Assembly: GCA_023664605.1 (NCBI GenBank)
Contig: JAMPFF010000004.1
Coordinates: 1 to 64,000 of the forward strand
Length of the DNA: 64,000 nt
Reading direction: 5' to 3'
From: Clostridium sp.
GTDB taxonomy: Bacteria > Bacillota > Clostridia > Lachnospirales > Lachnospiraceae
The notes below the pieces were generated by a model. That model was given only the letters and a program-made list of their open reading frames with translations, ran no database searches and was not told where the DNA came from. Numbering within the stretch: position 1 is the stretch's first letter; the number at the start of each line of letters is the position of its first letter. Position numbers and translations under genes: made by a program. Positions 18,529-27,266 of this stretch are shown in pieces.

Positions 18529-20103
18529 TTAATTCAAATAGCTCAAAGGATTCACCTGAGAACCATTGATTAATATTTCAAAATGCACATGAGGACCTGT
18601 GCTGACGCCGGTATTTCCGCTCAAGGCGATTTTTTGTCCCTGCGATACTTGCTGCCCTGTCGATACCAGTATTTTGCTAAGGTGTCCGTACCGGGTCTGT
18701 CTGCCGTCGGCATGATTGATATAAACCACGTAACCATATCCGCTTCCCCATCCGGCTCTGACGACAGTGCCTGCAGAAGAAGCCATGACCGCCGTACCGG
18801 TCGGAGTCGCCCAGTCAATTCCTTTGTGGTAGCTGCTCGCCCCCTTAGTCGGCGCTTTCCGTCTGCCGAATCCGGAGGAGAGTCTCCCTCCCGAAATCGG
18901 TTTGATATAAGTCGGCGGAATCTTGGTTCCCCGTTCGACAATCTTGGGTACTGCTTCATAGGTAATTTCTTCTTTCAGGATTTCCCGGCTCACTTCCTCT
19001 TTGTTACGGTAAGACACGTCCGCCACAACGATTCTATGTCCCGCGGAAGGTTCCTGCAAGGTTTTCGTCTGTGTTGTGTACCAGTCGTCATTATCTACAT
19101 AGATAATCTCCGCTTCATAATCTTCTTCGTAATAAACTTCCTCCGTACGTTCCACCGAAAGTTCCGGTTCCGGCACAGTCACAATCAACTCGTCGCCGAC
19201 ACGGATAATTGCATTTTCATTCTCAATCGTTTCATTCATGGCGATTAACGCATCCAGCGTAAGTTCGTTCTGTTCCGCAATGCGGGAGAGCGTATCGCCC
19301 GATACCACCTCGTAAATCTGCTCTTTTTCCTGCTCTTTTGTCACCTCTTCGATGGCGTCCTGTAAAGAAGTAATTTCATAATCCTGCAAATACGCTTCCA
19401 CAATCTCAACCGTATCTCCAAAACCAATGGATATCAGTCCTAAATCATAATCGGAAAAATCCTTTTCCCTATCCGGCTCCACCGCAGCAAAAATATCGTC
19501 TAACTGCGCGTCAATACCGGCGCTTACCATGATATCCGATTCTTCCTCTTTCGCTTCCTCTTTGGCATAAATAGCCGTTGTCAGCACATTGAGTTCCCGC
19601 TCGGGGTCTAAGACAAGATCCACATAATAATCTTTTCCCGTATCGTATTTTGCCAATGACGCCTGCAACAGCGCAAGCACCTCTTCCGTACTGGAAAGAT
19701 TGACCGTATATTCATTAATTTTGACCGTGTAAGAACGGTTTAGAGTTTCCTTAATGTCACTGCGAAGCACGGTTACCATATTGCTTGTGACAACGCTTTC
19801 GTCATCCGTTTCTCCCCACAGCACTTCTTGTCCTTCATATGTGACATCAGTGTCAACAAGAACCATCTCGTCGCTGGAACCTGCGATTTTTTTACGCGCT
19901 TCTATCAGGCAGTTATCAATTCCATCCAGACTTCCTACCACGCCTACCGCTTCCCCGTTCAAATACACCGTGAACATATTATCGCCGGTACTTTCCAGCT
20001 TCTGATAATGCGGCAGAAAAAAAGCTGCAATCACCGATGCAAACACCGCAACTTTAATATATGCAATTTTCATCTTTTTATAATATCTGCTTACCGATTT
20101 CAT
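18529..20103 (-). CDS. Membrane-anchored LysM-G5-M23 peptidoglycan endopeptidase
   Basis: A 524-residue cell-wall hydrolase. An N-terminal membrane anchor (AYIKVAVFASVIAAFFLP) precedes a long extracellular stalk, a LysM domain (YEVVSGDTLSRIAEQNELTL), a G5 domain (about SVERTEEVYYEEDYEAEI onward) and a C-terminal LytM/M23 zinc peptidase. The peptidase keeps the zinc ligands HKGID and HVHFEI and the RYGHLSK motif. The frame is open 51 codons upstream, but a promoter and a WalR-like box lie inside that stretch, so the ATG at 20103 is the start. Such proteins cut peptide cross-links during growth, division or sporulation. Confidence 0.92.
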   Translation of the reverse strand: MKSVSRYYKKMKIAYIKVAVFASVIAAFFLPHYQKLESTGDNMFTVYLNGEAVGVVGSLDGIDNCLIEARKKIAGSSDEMVLVDTDVTYEGQEVLWGETDDESVVTSNMVTVLRSDIKETLNRSYTVKINEYTVNLSSTEEVLALLQASLAKYDTGKDYYVDLVLDPERELNVLTTAIYAKEEAKEEESDIMVSAGIDAQLDDIFAAVEPDREKDFSDYDLGLISIGFGDTVEIVEAYLQDYEITSLQDAIEEVTKEQEKEQIYEVVSGDTLSRIAEQNELTLDALIAMNETIENENAIIRVGDELIVTVPEPELSVERTEEVYYEEDYEAEIIYVDNDDWYTTQTKTLQEPSAGHRIVVADVSYRNKEEVSREILKEEITYEAVPKIVERGTKIPPTYIKPISGGRLSSGFGRRKAPTKGASSYHKGIDWATPTGTAVMASSAGTVVRAGWGSGYGYVVYINHADGRQTRYGHLSKILVSTGQQVSQGQKIALSGNTGVSTGPHVHFEILINGSQVNPLSYLN

Positions 20104-20136
20104 ATATAAATACCATTTTTCTTTCCAGGCTGTTAT

Positions 20137-20161
20137 TTTATAGTGTAACAATTTCGTAACA
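20137..20161 (-). promoter_or_regulatory. WalR-like box and -10 element of the M23 gene
   Basis: Read leftward, TGTTAC-GAAAT-TGTTAC (20161-20145) fits the published WalR consensus TGTWAH-N5-TGTWAH exactly. It is followed two bases later by TATAAA, a good -10 hexamer. Placement close to the -10 could mean repression as well as activation. Confidence 0.55.
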
Positions 20162-20298
20162 TTTAATATTCTATCAGTATTTCCCCGAAAAGTAAAGATA
20201 TATTCCGGTGTTGTTTCGCCGCATTCGTGGTACAATACTATTAGGAAATCATTCACACTGCAGCAGCATCATGATACAATAGCGAAGGGGGTGGGGGT

Positions 20299-21531
20299 AT
20301 GGACAGAATCATTTTTCATATCGATGTAAATTCCGCGTTTCTCAGTTGGAGTGCATTGGATAAATTACAGCATGGCTCAGATATTGATTTACGCACGATT
20401 CCCGCCATCATAGGCGGCGACATGGCAAAAAGGCACGGCGTAGTGCTTGCCAAATCCATTCCGGCAAAGGCGTACGGCATTACGACAGGGGAACCGATTG
20501 TAGGCGCGATGCGTAAATGCCCGAATCTGCTGATAGAGCCGCCTGACCATTCCCTGTACCATAAAAAAAGCAAAGAACTGATGCAGCTTCTTTCCGATAT
20601 CTGCCCCGATATTGAGCAGGTCAGCGTGGACGAATGCTATATGGATTACAGCCCCATCAAAAACCGTTTTCCCTCCGCCGGGGATGCCGCCGAACATATC
20701 CGCCAGAAAGTGGAAAAGACGCTCGGATTTACGGTCAACATCGGTATTTCCGACCGCAAGGTGCTTGCCAAAATGGCTTCCGACTTCAAAAAGCCCAATC
20801 TGGTGCATACCCTTTATTCCTATGAAATTCAGGAGAAAATGTGGCCGCTTCCGGTTTCTTCCCTATATATGTGCGGTCGTTCCAGCGTCGAAGCCCTGCA
20901 CAAATTGGAAATTATGACAATCGGAGATTTGGCGAAAGCCGACGTCTCTATTTTAACGGCACATTTAAAAAGCCACGGCAAAACGCTCTGGGAATACGCT
21001 AACGGCATCGACGATTCCGCCGTAGGCATCATACAGGTTGATGAAAAAAGCATCGGTAATTCCACCACGCTTACAAGAGACGCCGAAACCAAAGAGGAAG
21101 CCTATCATGTGCTTTTATCCCTGTCGGAATCCGTTGCGCGCCGTTTAAGAGCATCCGGACAGGCCGCGGAAATGATAAGCGTGGAAATTAAATATAATAC
21201 CTTTAAAAAAGTCTCCCACCAGACAACATTGCCGACGCCGACCGCCGGCAGCGAGACGATATACCGTACCGCCTGCGCCCTGCTCGACGAACTGTGGGAT
21301 GGTACGCCGATACGCCTGCTTGGCGTCCGTTCTTCCAAACTGCTCTCCGCCGAAGAACCCGTGCAGCTTAATTTATTCGACCTGCCTGCCGTCTCCTCCA
21401 AAAGCGCTTCACCCGCTCCGATTTCAGGACAGAAAGAGGCGCAGTTGGAAAAAGCGTTAGATTCCATCCGACAAAAATATGGAGCCGATGCCATCGTACG
21501 CGGCAGCCTGCTCCATCCTAAATCCGATTAG
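20299..21531 (+). CDS. dinB: DNA polymerase IV (Y family)
   Basis: Translesion polymerase of 410 residues. It begins IIFHIDVNSAFLSWSAL with the first catalytic Asp, has the second acidic pair in QVSVDECYMDYSP, the helix-hairpin-helix thumb (MTIGDLAKADVS) and the little-finger domain. The C-terminal part contains QLNLF (about residues 356-360), a good beta-clamp-binding motif. GAAGGGGGTGGGGGT upstream is an unusually G-rich Shine-Dalgarno. It is the first rightward gene of the window, divergent from the M23 gene. No LexA-type box was seen in the short upstream gap. Confidence 0.95.
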   Translation: MDRIIFHIDVNSAFLSWSALDKLQHGSDIDLRTIPAIIGGDMAKRHGVVLAKSIPAKAYGITTGEPIVGAMRKCPNLLIEPPDHSLYHKKSKELMQLLSDICPDIEQVSVDECYMDYSPIKNRFPSAGDAAEHIRQKVEKTLGFTVNIGISDRKVLAKMASDFKKPNLVHTLYSYEIQEKMWPLPVSSLYMCGRSSVEALHKLEIMTIGDLAKADVSILTAHLKSHGKTLWEYANGIDDSAVGIIQVDEKSIGNSTTLTRDAETKEEAYHVLLSLSESVARRLRASGQAAEMISVEIKYNTFKKVSHQTTLPTPTAGSETIYRTACALLDELWDGTPIRLLGVRSSKLLSAEEPVQLNLFDLPAVSSKSASPAPISGQKEAQLEKALDSIRQKYGADAIVRGSLLHPKSD

Positions 21532-21548
21532 TCCGTTTATGATTTTTA

Positions 21549-22115
21549 CTACTGTTTCTTCTTGACGCTGTAGCCGAAAGACCCGATTTCCTTTCCTATG
21601 GAAAGATATCTCCCATGGGAATAAATAAGCGGCCCGGCTTTATTCAAATGAAACCGCCCTTTCCCGTCCATATATGCTTCATCTGCATGTACCGCGACAA
21701 TCTGCGCCAAAAACATATGATGGGAACCAAGTTCTTTTTTCTCCGTCACTCTGCACTCCAGATTCACGGGGCTTTCTTCCACCATCGGCGCTTTCACCAC
21801 ATCACCCGGTATAGGCGTTAAGTGCATCTTTTTCCACTTATCAACGTCTCTCCCGCTTTTAACCCCGCAATAATCCGTTGCATATGCGAGCTTTTCCGTC
21901 GTCAGGTTAATAACAAATTCCCCGGTTTCCTCTATCATATGGTAAGAATACCTCTCCGGTTTTACTGAGATAGAGACCATAGGCGGCGCGGAACAAACAG
22001 TTCCCGTCCACGCAATGGTTATCAGATTGCTGTTTCCCGCCCTGTCAGCCACGCTGACTAGCACCGCAGGCAGAGGGTATAACATGTTTCCCGGTTTAAA
22101 CTGAATTTTTCCCAT
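21549..22115 (-). CDS. Flavin reductase-like (flavoredoxin-type) FMN-binding protein
   Basis: A 188-residue protein of the flavin reductase domain family (split barrel). Typical segments are LYPLPAVLVSVADRAGNSNL, IAWTGTVCSAPPMVSISVKP and FVINLTTEKLAYATDYCG, with the later SHHMFLAQIVAVHAD. These proteins bind FMN and act in electron transfer or flavin reduction; the partner is not apparent here. The ATG at 22115 is eight bases after AAGGA and preferred to one six bases upstream. It converges on dinB with 17 bases between stops and follows the coiled-coil gene by 17 bases. Confidence 0.88.
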   Translation of the reverse strand: MGKIQFKPGNMLYPLPAVLVSVADRAGNSNLITIAWTGTVCSAPPMVSISVKPERYSYHMIEETGEFVINLTTEKLAYATDYCGVKSGRDVDKWKKMHLTPIPGDVVKAPMVEESPVNLECRVTEKKELGSHHMFLAQIVAVHADEAYMDGKGRFHLNKAGPLIYSHGRYLSIGKEIGSFGYSVKKKQ

Positions 22116-22132
22116 AATCATATTCCTTTATT

Positions 22133-22630
22133 TTATAAAGGCAGTACAATATTAAATAAATGGATTAAAATATCCGCAGCAACTAACAGCATGGTAATAA
22201 TCGATATCGGCAGCAATACTTTTTGGTTCTTACCGCTTTCCTGCTGCTTGGCCGCCAGCGCATTGGTCTGTTTGTTCATTTCCTCTACCGTGGAAGCCTG
22301 CACATTCCGATACACTTTCACGCACTCTTTATGAAAAGATTCTTCTATCTGTTTTCTCATCTCTGTCAAAAACTCTTCCGTGGCCGCCTGTGTGCTGTTG
22401 TCAGCCTGAAACGCCTCGATTTTCTGAAAACTTGCTTGAATCGCTTTCTCCATCTGTTCGGTATTCTCCGCCGTTTTCACATTGACTTTCCGCATTTCCT
22501 GCAATAGCAGTTCATATTCCGTCACCTGACGCTGTAACATTTCCATCTTAGCCGCATCCGCCGCACTGTTTGCCTCAATCATTCCCTGTGCAGTTCTTTT
22601 CTGCATCAGTTTATCCATAAAAGTATCCAT
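22133..22630 (-). CDS. Coiled-coil protein with C-terminal membrane anchor, unknown
   Basis: A 165-residue protein: an N-terminal amphipathic part (DTFMDKLMQKRTAQGMIEAN), a long coiled coil (about residues 25-130, rich in Glu, Gln and Lys) and one C-terminal membrane span (LLPISIITMLLVAADILIHL). The short tail leaves nearly all of the protein in the cytoplasm if it is tail-anchored. The ATG at 22630 has GGGG seven bases upstream; the frame continues 14 codons further up, but without better signals. Small proteins beginning MDxFMDKL with this design are common in Lachnospiraceae in my recollection, but I know no function. Confidence 0.75.
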   Translation of the reverse strand: MDTFMDKLMQKRTAQGMIEANSAADAAKMEMLQRQVTEYELLLQEMRKVNVKTAENTEQMEKAIQASFQKIEAFQADNSTQAATEEFLTEMRKQIEESFHKECVKVYRNVQASTVEEMNKQTNALAAKQQESGKNQKVLLPISIITMLLVAADILIHLFNIVLPL

Positions 22631-22798
22631 TTTATCCCCATACCCTTTCTCGTTATCACAGTTATCCACCACAGATAATTTTCTGTTATTATATCATGGA
22701 ATTTGTCCAACCGCAACCGCCGCTTATGACGCATTTCTTTTTATTTATTGTGCATTTTATATAATTTTTTCTGCACTCCTTTTACATTTTTATAAATA

Positions 22799-22852
22799 TT
22801 AACGATAACTTTACATCTTATTCATAATTTATTCATAATTATTGCCTATAAT
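22799..22852 (+). promoter_or_regulatory. PhoP-box-like 11-base repeats and -10 hexamer
   Basis: Four hexamers at exact 11-base spacing: TTAACG (22799), TTTACA (22810), TTCATA (22821), TTCATA (22832). They resemble the tandem TT(A/C/T)A(C/T)A units bound by PhoP of Bacillus. A perfect TATAAT lies at 22847-22852. No good -35 is present, as expected for an activator-dependent promoter. Transcription would run rightward from about 22859. Confidence 0.5.
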
Positions 22853-22858
22853 AAAACT

Positions 22859-22997
22859 ATCCTAAATAACTGACAAACACATAGATAAATTTTTTCATAA
22901 TAGCCCGGGTGTCGCAAGATGCCTGGGCACTCCTCATTTATGGGCGGGCAGTTATATTTACAGGCAGCAAAAAAGAGAATAGAAAAATTCTATTCCC
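22859..22997 (+). ncRNA. Candidate structured noncoding RNA
   Basis: No gene is read rightward here, yet the sequence after the -10 folds into nested stems. ATAACTG (22866-22872) pairs with CAGTTAT (22949-22955). ATAAAT (22885-22890) pairs with ATTTAT (22936-22941). An inner 11-pair stem (22903-22913 with 22918-22928, three G-U pairs) is capped by a GCAA tetraloop. A hairpin at 22977-22995 could end the RNA. I compared it with the riboswitch and ribozyme consensus sequences I can recall (c-di-GMP I and II, ZTP, preQ1, twister) and found no match. A 32-codon open frame from 22919 is present but has no Shine-Dalgarno. Confidence 0.45.
22969..22997 (-). terminator. Terminator overlapping the alarmone synthetase stop
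   Basis: Stem GAATAGAA / TTCTATTC with a three-base loop, followed leftward by TCTTTTTT. It includes the stop codon of the leftward gene and may also serve the rightward candidate RNA. Confidence 0.7.
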
Positions 22998-23628
22998 TTT
23001 CCATTTCCAACTGTTGAATCTCTTCATTCAGGCTTAACATTCTGGCATCCAGATTCGATACGATTCTGGAACATTCCACAAGCTGTTCCTTAATATGTTC
23101 CGGCGCGTTCCCCTCAAACTTATAGTGAATCTTATGCTCCAAACTCGCCCAGAAGTCCATAGCGACCGTCCGTATCTGTATCTCTACTTTCGTATTCTCA
23201 ATGCGGTCTGATAAATAAACCGGAACCGTCACCAGCATATGATAGCTCTTATATCCGCTCGACTTCGGATTCACAATATAGTCTTTCACCGAAATGACAT
23301 TAATGTCACTTTGATTGCTAATCATTTCCGCTATTTGGTAAATGTCCGACGTAAAGGAACAGATAACCCGAATGCCCGCAATATCATTAACATATCTTAC
23401 CATATTGCCAATCGTGGATTCATAACCATGCCTCTTTAACTTCTTTACAATGCTTTCCGGCGTCTTAATGCGGGATTTGATATGTTCTATCGGATTGTAC
23501 CTATGCACATGCTGAAATTCATCATTCAAAATTTCCAGTTTTGTTGATATTTGTTTTAAAGCGGAATTATAAATAAGCGTTACTTCTTTCCAGCTATCAA
23601 TATCATTTCTGTCTGTAGCAACTTCCAT
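22990..23628 (-). CDS. Small alarmone synthetase (RelA/SpoT domain, RelQ/RelP type)
   Basis: A 212-residue stand-alone (p)ppGpp synthetase domain: transfers pyrophosphate from ATP to GDP or GTP. Visible signatures are RYVNDIAGIRVICSF, the substrate loop NPKSSGYKSYHMLVTVPVYL, and the synthetase strand-helix VEIQIRTVAMDFWASLEHK. There is no HD hydrolase domain and no TGS/ACT region, so it is a synthetase-only form. The C-terminal helix (SRIVSNLDARMLSLNEEIQQ) is typical of the RelQ tetramer interface. AAAGGGG precedes the start. It is transcribed alone and ends in a terminator. Confidence 0.92.
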   Translation of the reverse strand: MEVATDRNDIDSWKEVTLIYNSALKQISTKLEILNDEFQHVHRYNPIEHIKSRIKTPESIVKKLKRHGYESTIGNMVRYVNDIAGIRVICSFTSDIYQIAEMISNQSDINVISVKDYIVNPKSSGYKSYHMLVTVPVYLSDRIENTKVEIQIRTVAMDFWASLEHKIHYKFEGNAPEHIKEQLVECSRIVSNLDARMLSLNEEIQQLEMERE

Positions 23629-23818
23629 ATAATCATGCCCCTTTTATACCCTCTTACATTATGTTATCTCCTTTGCGTGCCGCCCAGGCTTCTCTTCTGT
23701 CCGCAGCGCCGCTTGTACCTTAATCAATAGTATACCATACTTTTTAAAAAATGTATATATTTCACAATTTTTTTATCAAATTTTAATTTTTATTGTCTAT
23801 TTTTGATGATATGTCGGT

Positions 23819-25501
23819 TCAGCTTTTCTTTTTTGTTGTCATTAAGCACAATATCATGGGGATACTTATGACACATGGATACATATAGCGTATCAGCACG
23901 GTGGGCGAAAGCAGCAAAGTCAGATAGTACATCAGTAAAAACATTGCCGGAAGCTGCTTTTCGTATTTTTTTTCGGACAAATAAAAGGCCATGTACAGGC
24001 ATAACAGCCACCAATAAAATGCCGGTGCGAATATAATGGATAAAATCGGAATCTTCTGATATTCATTGTCCGATACAATCCGCTCCATAAAGGCGCGCAG
24101 CCCCGGCAGATAACTATGTTCTACAATTTCACATCCGGCAGGCATGGTTCTGTTATCCGTGGAAAGATAACCAAAACCGCTCTCCGTTCCGATACCGTAA
24201 ATTTGCGCATGGGATGTGTCCGCTATATACCAGTAACCGATGGAATTGTCAAGGAAAGCGTCCACATAGGTCATCGGAAATTGTACGCCTAACTTTAGCC
24301 ATGTTTTAATAAGCCCGGCCGGGTTATCATGAATCACCGCGCGGTTTTTGACCGGGTCCGCCAGATGCGGGTTGTATGCGGCAAATACCCACTCTTCGGG
24401 CAGATAGGCGTTTAATTCGCTTCGCATGGAGGCATCGATTTCCTCCTCGTGCATGACGCGCGTCCTCGCCATCTGCTGTAACGGTACGCTCAACATTTCC
24501 CTTGGACTTCCACTTTGCGCCGAAACTGCGGCTTTTAATCCCGCGCTTGCCGCCCCAAAAAGAAGAAGCGCCGCTAACACCGTTACCATATAATATCTTC
24601 TTTCTCTTCTGCATTCTTCCACTTTTGCCTTTGCACCGCCTGCGCTTTTTTTCCATAAAAACCAGATAAACGGCTGCGCCGCCAGATAAGCATAGAGCGC
24701 ATTATTACGGAATAAGAGCATCAAGACGGAAATGATGATATAGGAAAACAAAAAGCTTTTTGTTCTTTGATATCCGTCGTTTTGCCATTGATAAAGTTTC
24801 ACAACATATAATAAAACCAATCCCGAAAAAAGCACATCTTTCGTCGTACTGAGCGAGAGGATGGAATGGACGGGAAAGAGGGCATAGAAAACGAGCAGCA
24901 CAAGCCGCATCACCCATGACGTCCGCATCCGGTACAATACCGCCATAGCATAGCCCAAAATGCCCGCCATCAAAAGCATCTGCACGACGGAATGAAGCGC
25001 CATGCCCGCCGAATAAGAACCAAGCACGTTTCCGCCCAGCCAAAAAAAAGCCCCTAGAAATAATGTATGTATCAACGGATGATGTGTGCTGTAATCATGC
25101 GATAAAAACTGATAAAACTGCGCCTCTGCATCATATGCGAAAACGGAGGGGTAATATGCCAGAAAAACGGGAACCCAAAACAGTAAGATAACGCCCGCAT
25201 AAAAGAAAAATGCCTGCCTGCCGCTATATTCTTTTGGAACTGCCCGGCTCTTTAGTCCGCTGTTTTGCAAATATGCAAGAAGTTTGAACAGAATGCGCGC
25301 GACAATAGTTGACACGAATGTCATAATTAATGTCGCTAATACCATGAGGACCAGCTCTGGTATGGTACGGAATGTATAGCCGTCATGCTGCAGCCTGTAT
25401 CCCAGCACACAGGAGAGCGCAAAGCCAAAACCAAGTATCACGCTGTATTTTTCACTTCTTTTTTCATTTCTTTTTCCATTGCCATTTCGTATTTTCATCA
25501 T
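23819..25501 (-). CDS. Polytopic membrane protein (DUF6020-like)
   Basis: A 560-residue protein with roughly twelve hydrophobic segments, starting with a basic tail (KIRNGNGKRNEKRSEK) and a first span near residue 20. Between later spans it has the conserved-looking YYPSVFAYDAEAQFYQFLSHDYSTHHPLIHTL, quoted here only in part: FAYDAEAQFYQF and HHPLIHT. The aspartate/histidine-rich extracellular loop after the early spans and the long loop in the middle resemble lipid-linked-sugar glycosyltransferases of the PMT/GT-C type. I recall this layout as DUF6020. Substrate unknown. The ATG at 25501 begins the basic N-terminus; the open frame continues 13 codons upstream. Confidence 0.78.
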   Translation of the reverse strand: MMKIRNGNGKRNEKRSEKYSVILGFGFALSCVLGYRLQHDGYTFRTIPELVLMVLATLIMTFVSTIVARILFKLLAYLQNSGLKSRAVPKEYSGRQAFFFYAGVILLFWVPVFLAYYPSVFAYDAEAQFYQFLSHDYSTHHPLIHTLFLGAFFWLGGNVLGSYSAGMALHSVVQMLLMAGILGYAMAVLYRMRTSWVMRLVLLVFYALFPVHSILSLSTTKDVLFSGLVLLYVVKLYQWQNDGYQRTKSFLFSYIIISVLMLLFRNNALYAYLAAQPFIWFLWKKSAGGAKAKVEECRRERRYYMVTVLAALLLFGAASAGLKAAVSAQSGSPREMLSVPLQQMARTRVMHEEEIDASMRSELNAYLPEEWVFAAYNPHLADPVKNRAVIHDNPAGLIKTWLKLGVQFPMTYVDAFLDNSIGYWYIADTSHAQIYGIGTESGFGYLSTDNRTMPAGCEIVEHSYLPGLRAFMERIVSDNEYQKIPILSIIFAPAFYWWLLCLYMAFYLSEKKYEKQLPAMFLLMYYLTLLLSPTVLIRYMYPCVISIPMILCLMTTKKKS

Positions 25502-25613
25502 GATAGTATTGTAGCATTTCCGCACCAAAAGAAAAAGCAAAAGATGGTATTTACATTTGACGGAATGATTTGTATAGTGTTTATAGATACTTTTATCAGA
25601 AAGAGGTCAACTC

Positions 25614-25877
25614 ATGTTTCGTTTATGGGCAAAGGAATTTCACAACAATCACATGCTGAAAGATACCGTTATCTGTGACAATAGCGACGATACGAGGACG
25701 CATAAAATCTTTCACGCCCTGGACGAAATCTGCTACCAGTTCGATTTGGGCAAGCCAATCTGGTTAGACGCCAATATCCACGAGTTTAAAAGGCACGACA
25801 AAACCCGTTTCACACAGGACAATTTCATAGAAAGCATTGCGTTTGATTATTTGGAGATTCAGGTGATTGAGGAATAA
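25614..25877 (+). CDS. Small conserved-looking protein, unknown
   Basis: Encodes 87 residues with AGAGG eight bases before the ATG. The product (MFRLWAKEFHNNHMLKDTVI...) has an alternating helix-strand pattern and ends in the strand IAFDYLEIQVIEE. No signal peptide, no cysteine cluster beyond two scattered Cys, and no motif I know. Its good Shine-Dalgarno and balanced composition support it as real. Its last 53 bases overlap the 3' end of the convergent secreted-protein gene, so one of the two C-termini is under double coding constraint. The base composition matches its neighbours. Confidence 0.6.
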   Translation: MFRLWAKEFHNNHMLKDTVICDNSDDTRTHKIFHALDEICYQFDLGKPIWLDANIHEFKRHDKTRFTQDNFIESIAFDYLEIQVIEE

Positions 25878-26931
25878 TATATACTTCATTATTTTTTTTC
25901 ACAATATCCCAACGATAAAGTTCTTCGCTCTCATACCGGGCAATCAGATGATTCCCCTTTATCTCATAATGCGCCCCATAAGCATCAAAAGCAACGTCCC
26001 ACCATCCATTATCTCCAACAGGTATTTCTATCTCCTCTATTTGATTCGTTTCCAAATGAATTAACTTAGGTTTGACATCCATCGTATAGCAAACAACATG
26101 TTCGTTGTCAATCCATCCGACAGCCCCCTGCTCCCATTCAAACCGGAAAACAGTATCCGGTCTTTTATCCTGATAGCGTATAAAAATTTGCGCCGGACTC
26201 TTGGTTAGTCCTCCATTAAGTACACAAACTTCCTTATTTCCTCCCGGTGATATCATCCAGTCTTCTGACAAAATGCGCTCTCTTCCATCATAATAGTCAT
26301 CTTCTAATAATTGATATAACGTTTCCGGTGCTGTTCCTACTCCCTCTCTTAATTCCATTTTCACAAATGAAATTTCCAACACCTTCACCAAATCTTCCTT
26401 TTGAGTATCCATATCTCTTTGAAAATATATTGATATTGCATAAACTCCCATATGTTGAATATAAACGCCTGTCGTAGGATTGCTATCGACAAGAGAATCC
26501 TTATCAGTATGATTTTCCTCTACAAAATTATATAAGCTGCCATCTGCTATATAGCGCAATGCTGTAATGTTGATAATATTAAAATAGTCATAGCAATCCT
26601 CCCAATCAATTTCCATGCCGTAATACCCATGAAACCTCCATGCTGCCATATCACAATAAAGGATGCTGTCCTCATATAATTGATTTCTGTCATACTTGTT
26701 TTCAAAATCCTCAGAATCCATGGCTAAAAAGTCCGAAACAACAGATGCGGATAAAAATGAATCTGCTTCGCTCTTTATCTGTTCCAGATTTTCATCAGAT
26801 AATTTCGGCTCAGAGTTTTCTATGTCAGTTTCCTTTTGAGATATGTTTGTTTCTTCTTCAAAATATTCTTTTGCCACCTGCGCATTGCTCAATAAAGCCA
26901 TAATAATACAAATACTGAGAATTCTTTTCAT
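25825..26931 (-). CDS. Secreted protein of unknown function under TGATGCA repeats
   Basis: A 368-residue exported protein. The first 20 residues are a signal peptide (MKRILSICIIMALLSNAQVA) without a lipobox. An acidic linker follows, then an acidic, aromatic-rich domain without recognised motifs. The C-terminal third has beta-propeller-like strands (ISPGGNKEVCVLNGG; GWIDNEHVVCYTMD; DVAFDAYGAHYEI) reminiscent of DUF5412-type proteins, an uncertain likeness. GGAGGAGG precedes the start. Four 11-base TGATGCA-type repeats and a promoter lie just upstream, placing it with the VIT-VWA and amidase genes as a probable co-regulated envelope protein. Confidence 0.72.
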   Translation of the reverse strand: MKRILSICIIMALLSNAQVAKEYFEEETNISQKETDIENSEPKLSDENLEQIKSEADSFLSASVVSDFLAMDSEDFENKYDRNQLYEDSILYCDMAAWRFHGYYGMEIDWEDCYDYFNIINITALRYIADGSLYNFVEENHTDKDSLVDSNPTTGVYIQHMGVYAISIYFQRDMDTQKEDLVKVLEISFVKMELREGVGTAPETLYQLLEDDYYDGRERILSEDWMISPGGNKEVCVLNGGLTKSPAQIFIRYQDKRPDTVFRFEWEQGAVGWIDNEHVVCYTMDVKPKLIHLETNQIEEIEIPVGDNGWWDVAFDAYGAHYEIKGNHLIARYESEELYRWDIVKKNNEVYIIPQSPESPNNQTQCFL

Positions 26932-26983
26932 ATCAGACAGCCTCCTCCATAGTATTTCGCTATCTCTTATGTTATCTCAGCAT

Positions 26984-27033
26984 AACATAGGAGTGCATCA
27001 TATTTGCATCATTTTTGTATCATATTTGCATCA
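26984..27033 (-). promoter_or_regulatory. TGATGCA 11-base repeats, locus 1 (four units) with promoter
   Basis: Leftward units start at 27033, 27022, 27011 and 27000: TGATGCA, TGATACA, TGATGCA, TGATGCA, each exactly 11 bases apart. ATGATG (27012-27007) could serve as -35 with TATGTT (26989-26984) as -10, 17 bases apart. The rest of the 335-base gap to hemolysin III holds AT-rich sequence and an inverted repeat TATGTTAT/ATAACATA at the likely start site. Confidence 0.65.
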
Positions 27034-27266
27034 TTTACAATATCTTTATGCGCATATGTTCCTCCATTTTTACGCACATATCAGTATGGTATCTCACGGT
27101 AATCAAATTTATTTATTTTGGTATTTTTTCTATTGACTGTGGAAAATATAAGGTGTAGTATTGTTGTATATTATATGTAGTTTTAAAAACTACTTGTTGT
27201 GTTATTTGTGTTTCATCTTGTAGTTTGCACCGCATATGCAAGAGGAGAAAAAAGGAGGAATTTATC

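Noticed and set aside
20104..20256. N-terminal extension of the M23 endopeptidase
   Set aside because: The extra 51 codons contain the WalR-like box and -10 element and lack a signal peptide start; the ATG at 20103 begins a normal anchor.
22821..22842. The TTCATA repeats as a fourth member of the TGATGCA regulon
   Set aside because: Same 11-base period but a different word; better explained by another OmpR-type regulator of the PhoP kind.
22859..22960. Candidate RNA considered as a known riboswitch (c-di-GMP I/II, ZTP, preQ1) or twister ribozyme
   Set aside because: The conserved core words of these classes are missing, and no gene lies downstream on the same strand.
22919..23017. 32-codon open frame inside the candidate RNA
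   Set aside because: No Shine-Dalgarno; it overlaps two stems and runs antisense into the alarmone synthetase gene.
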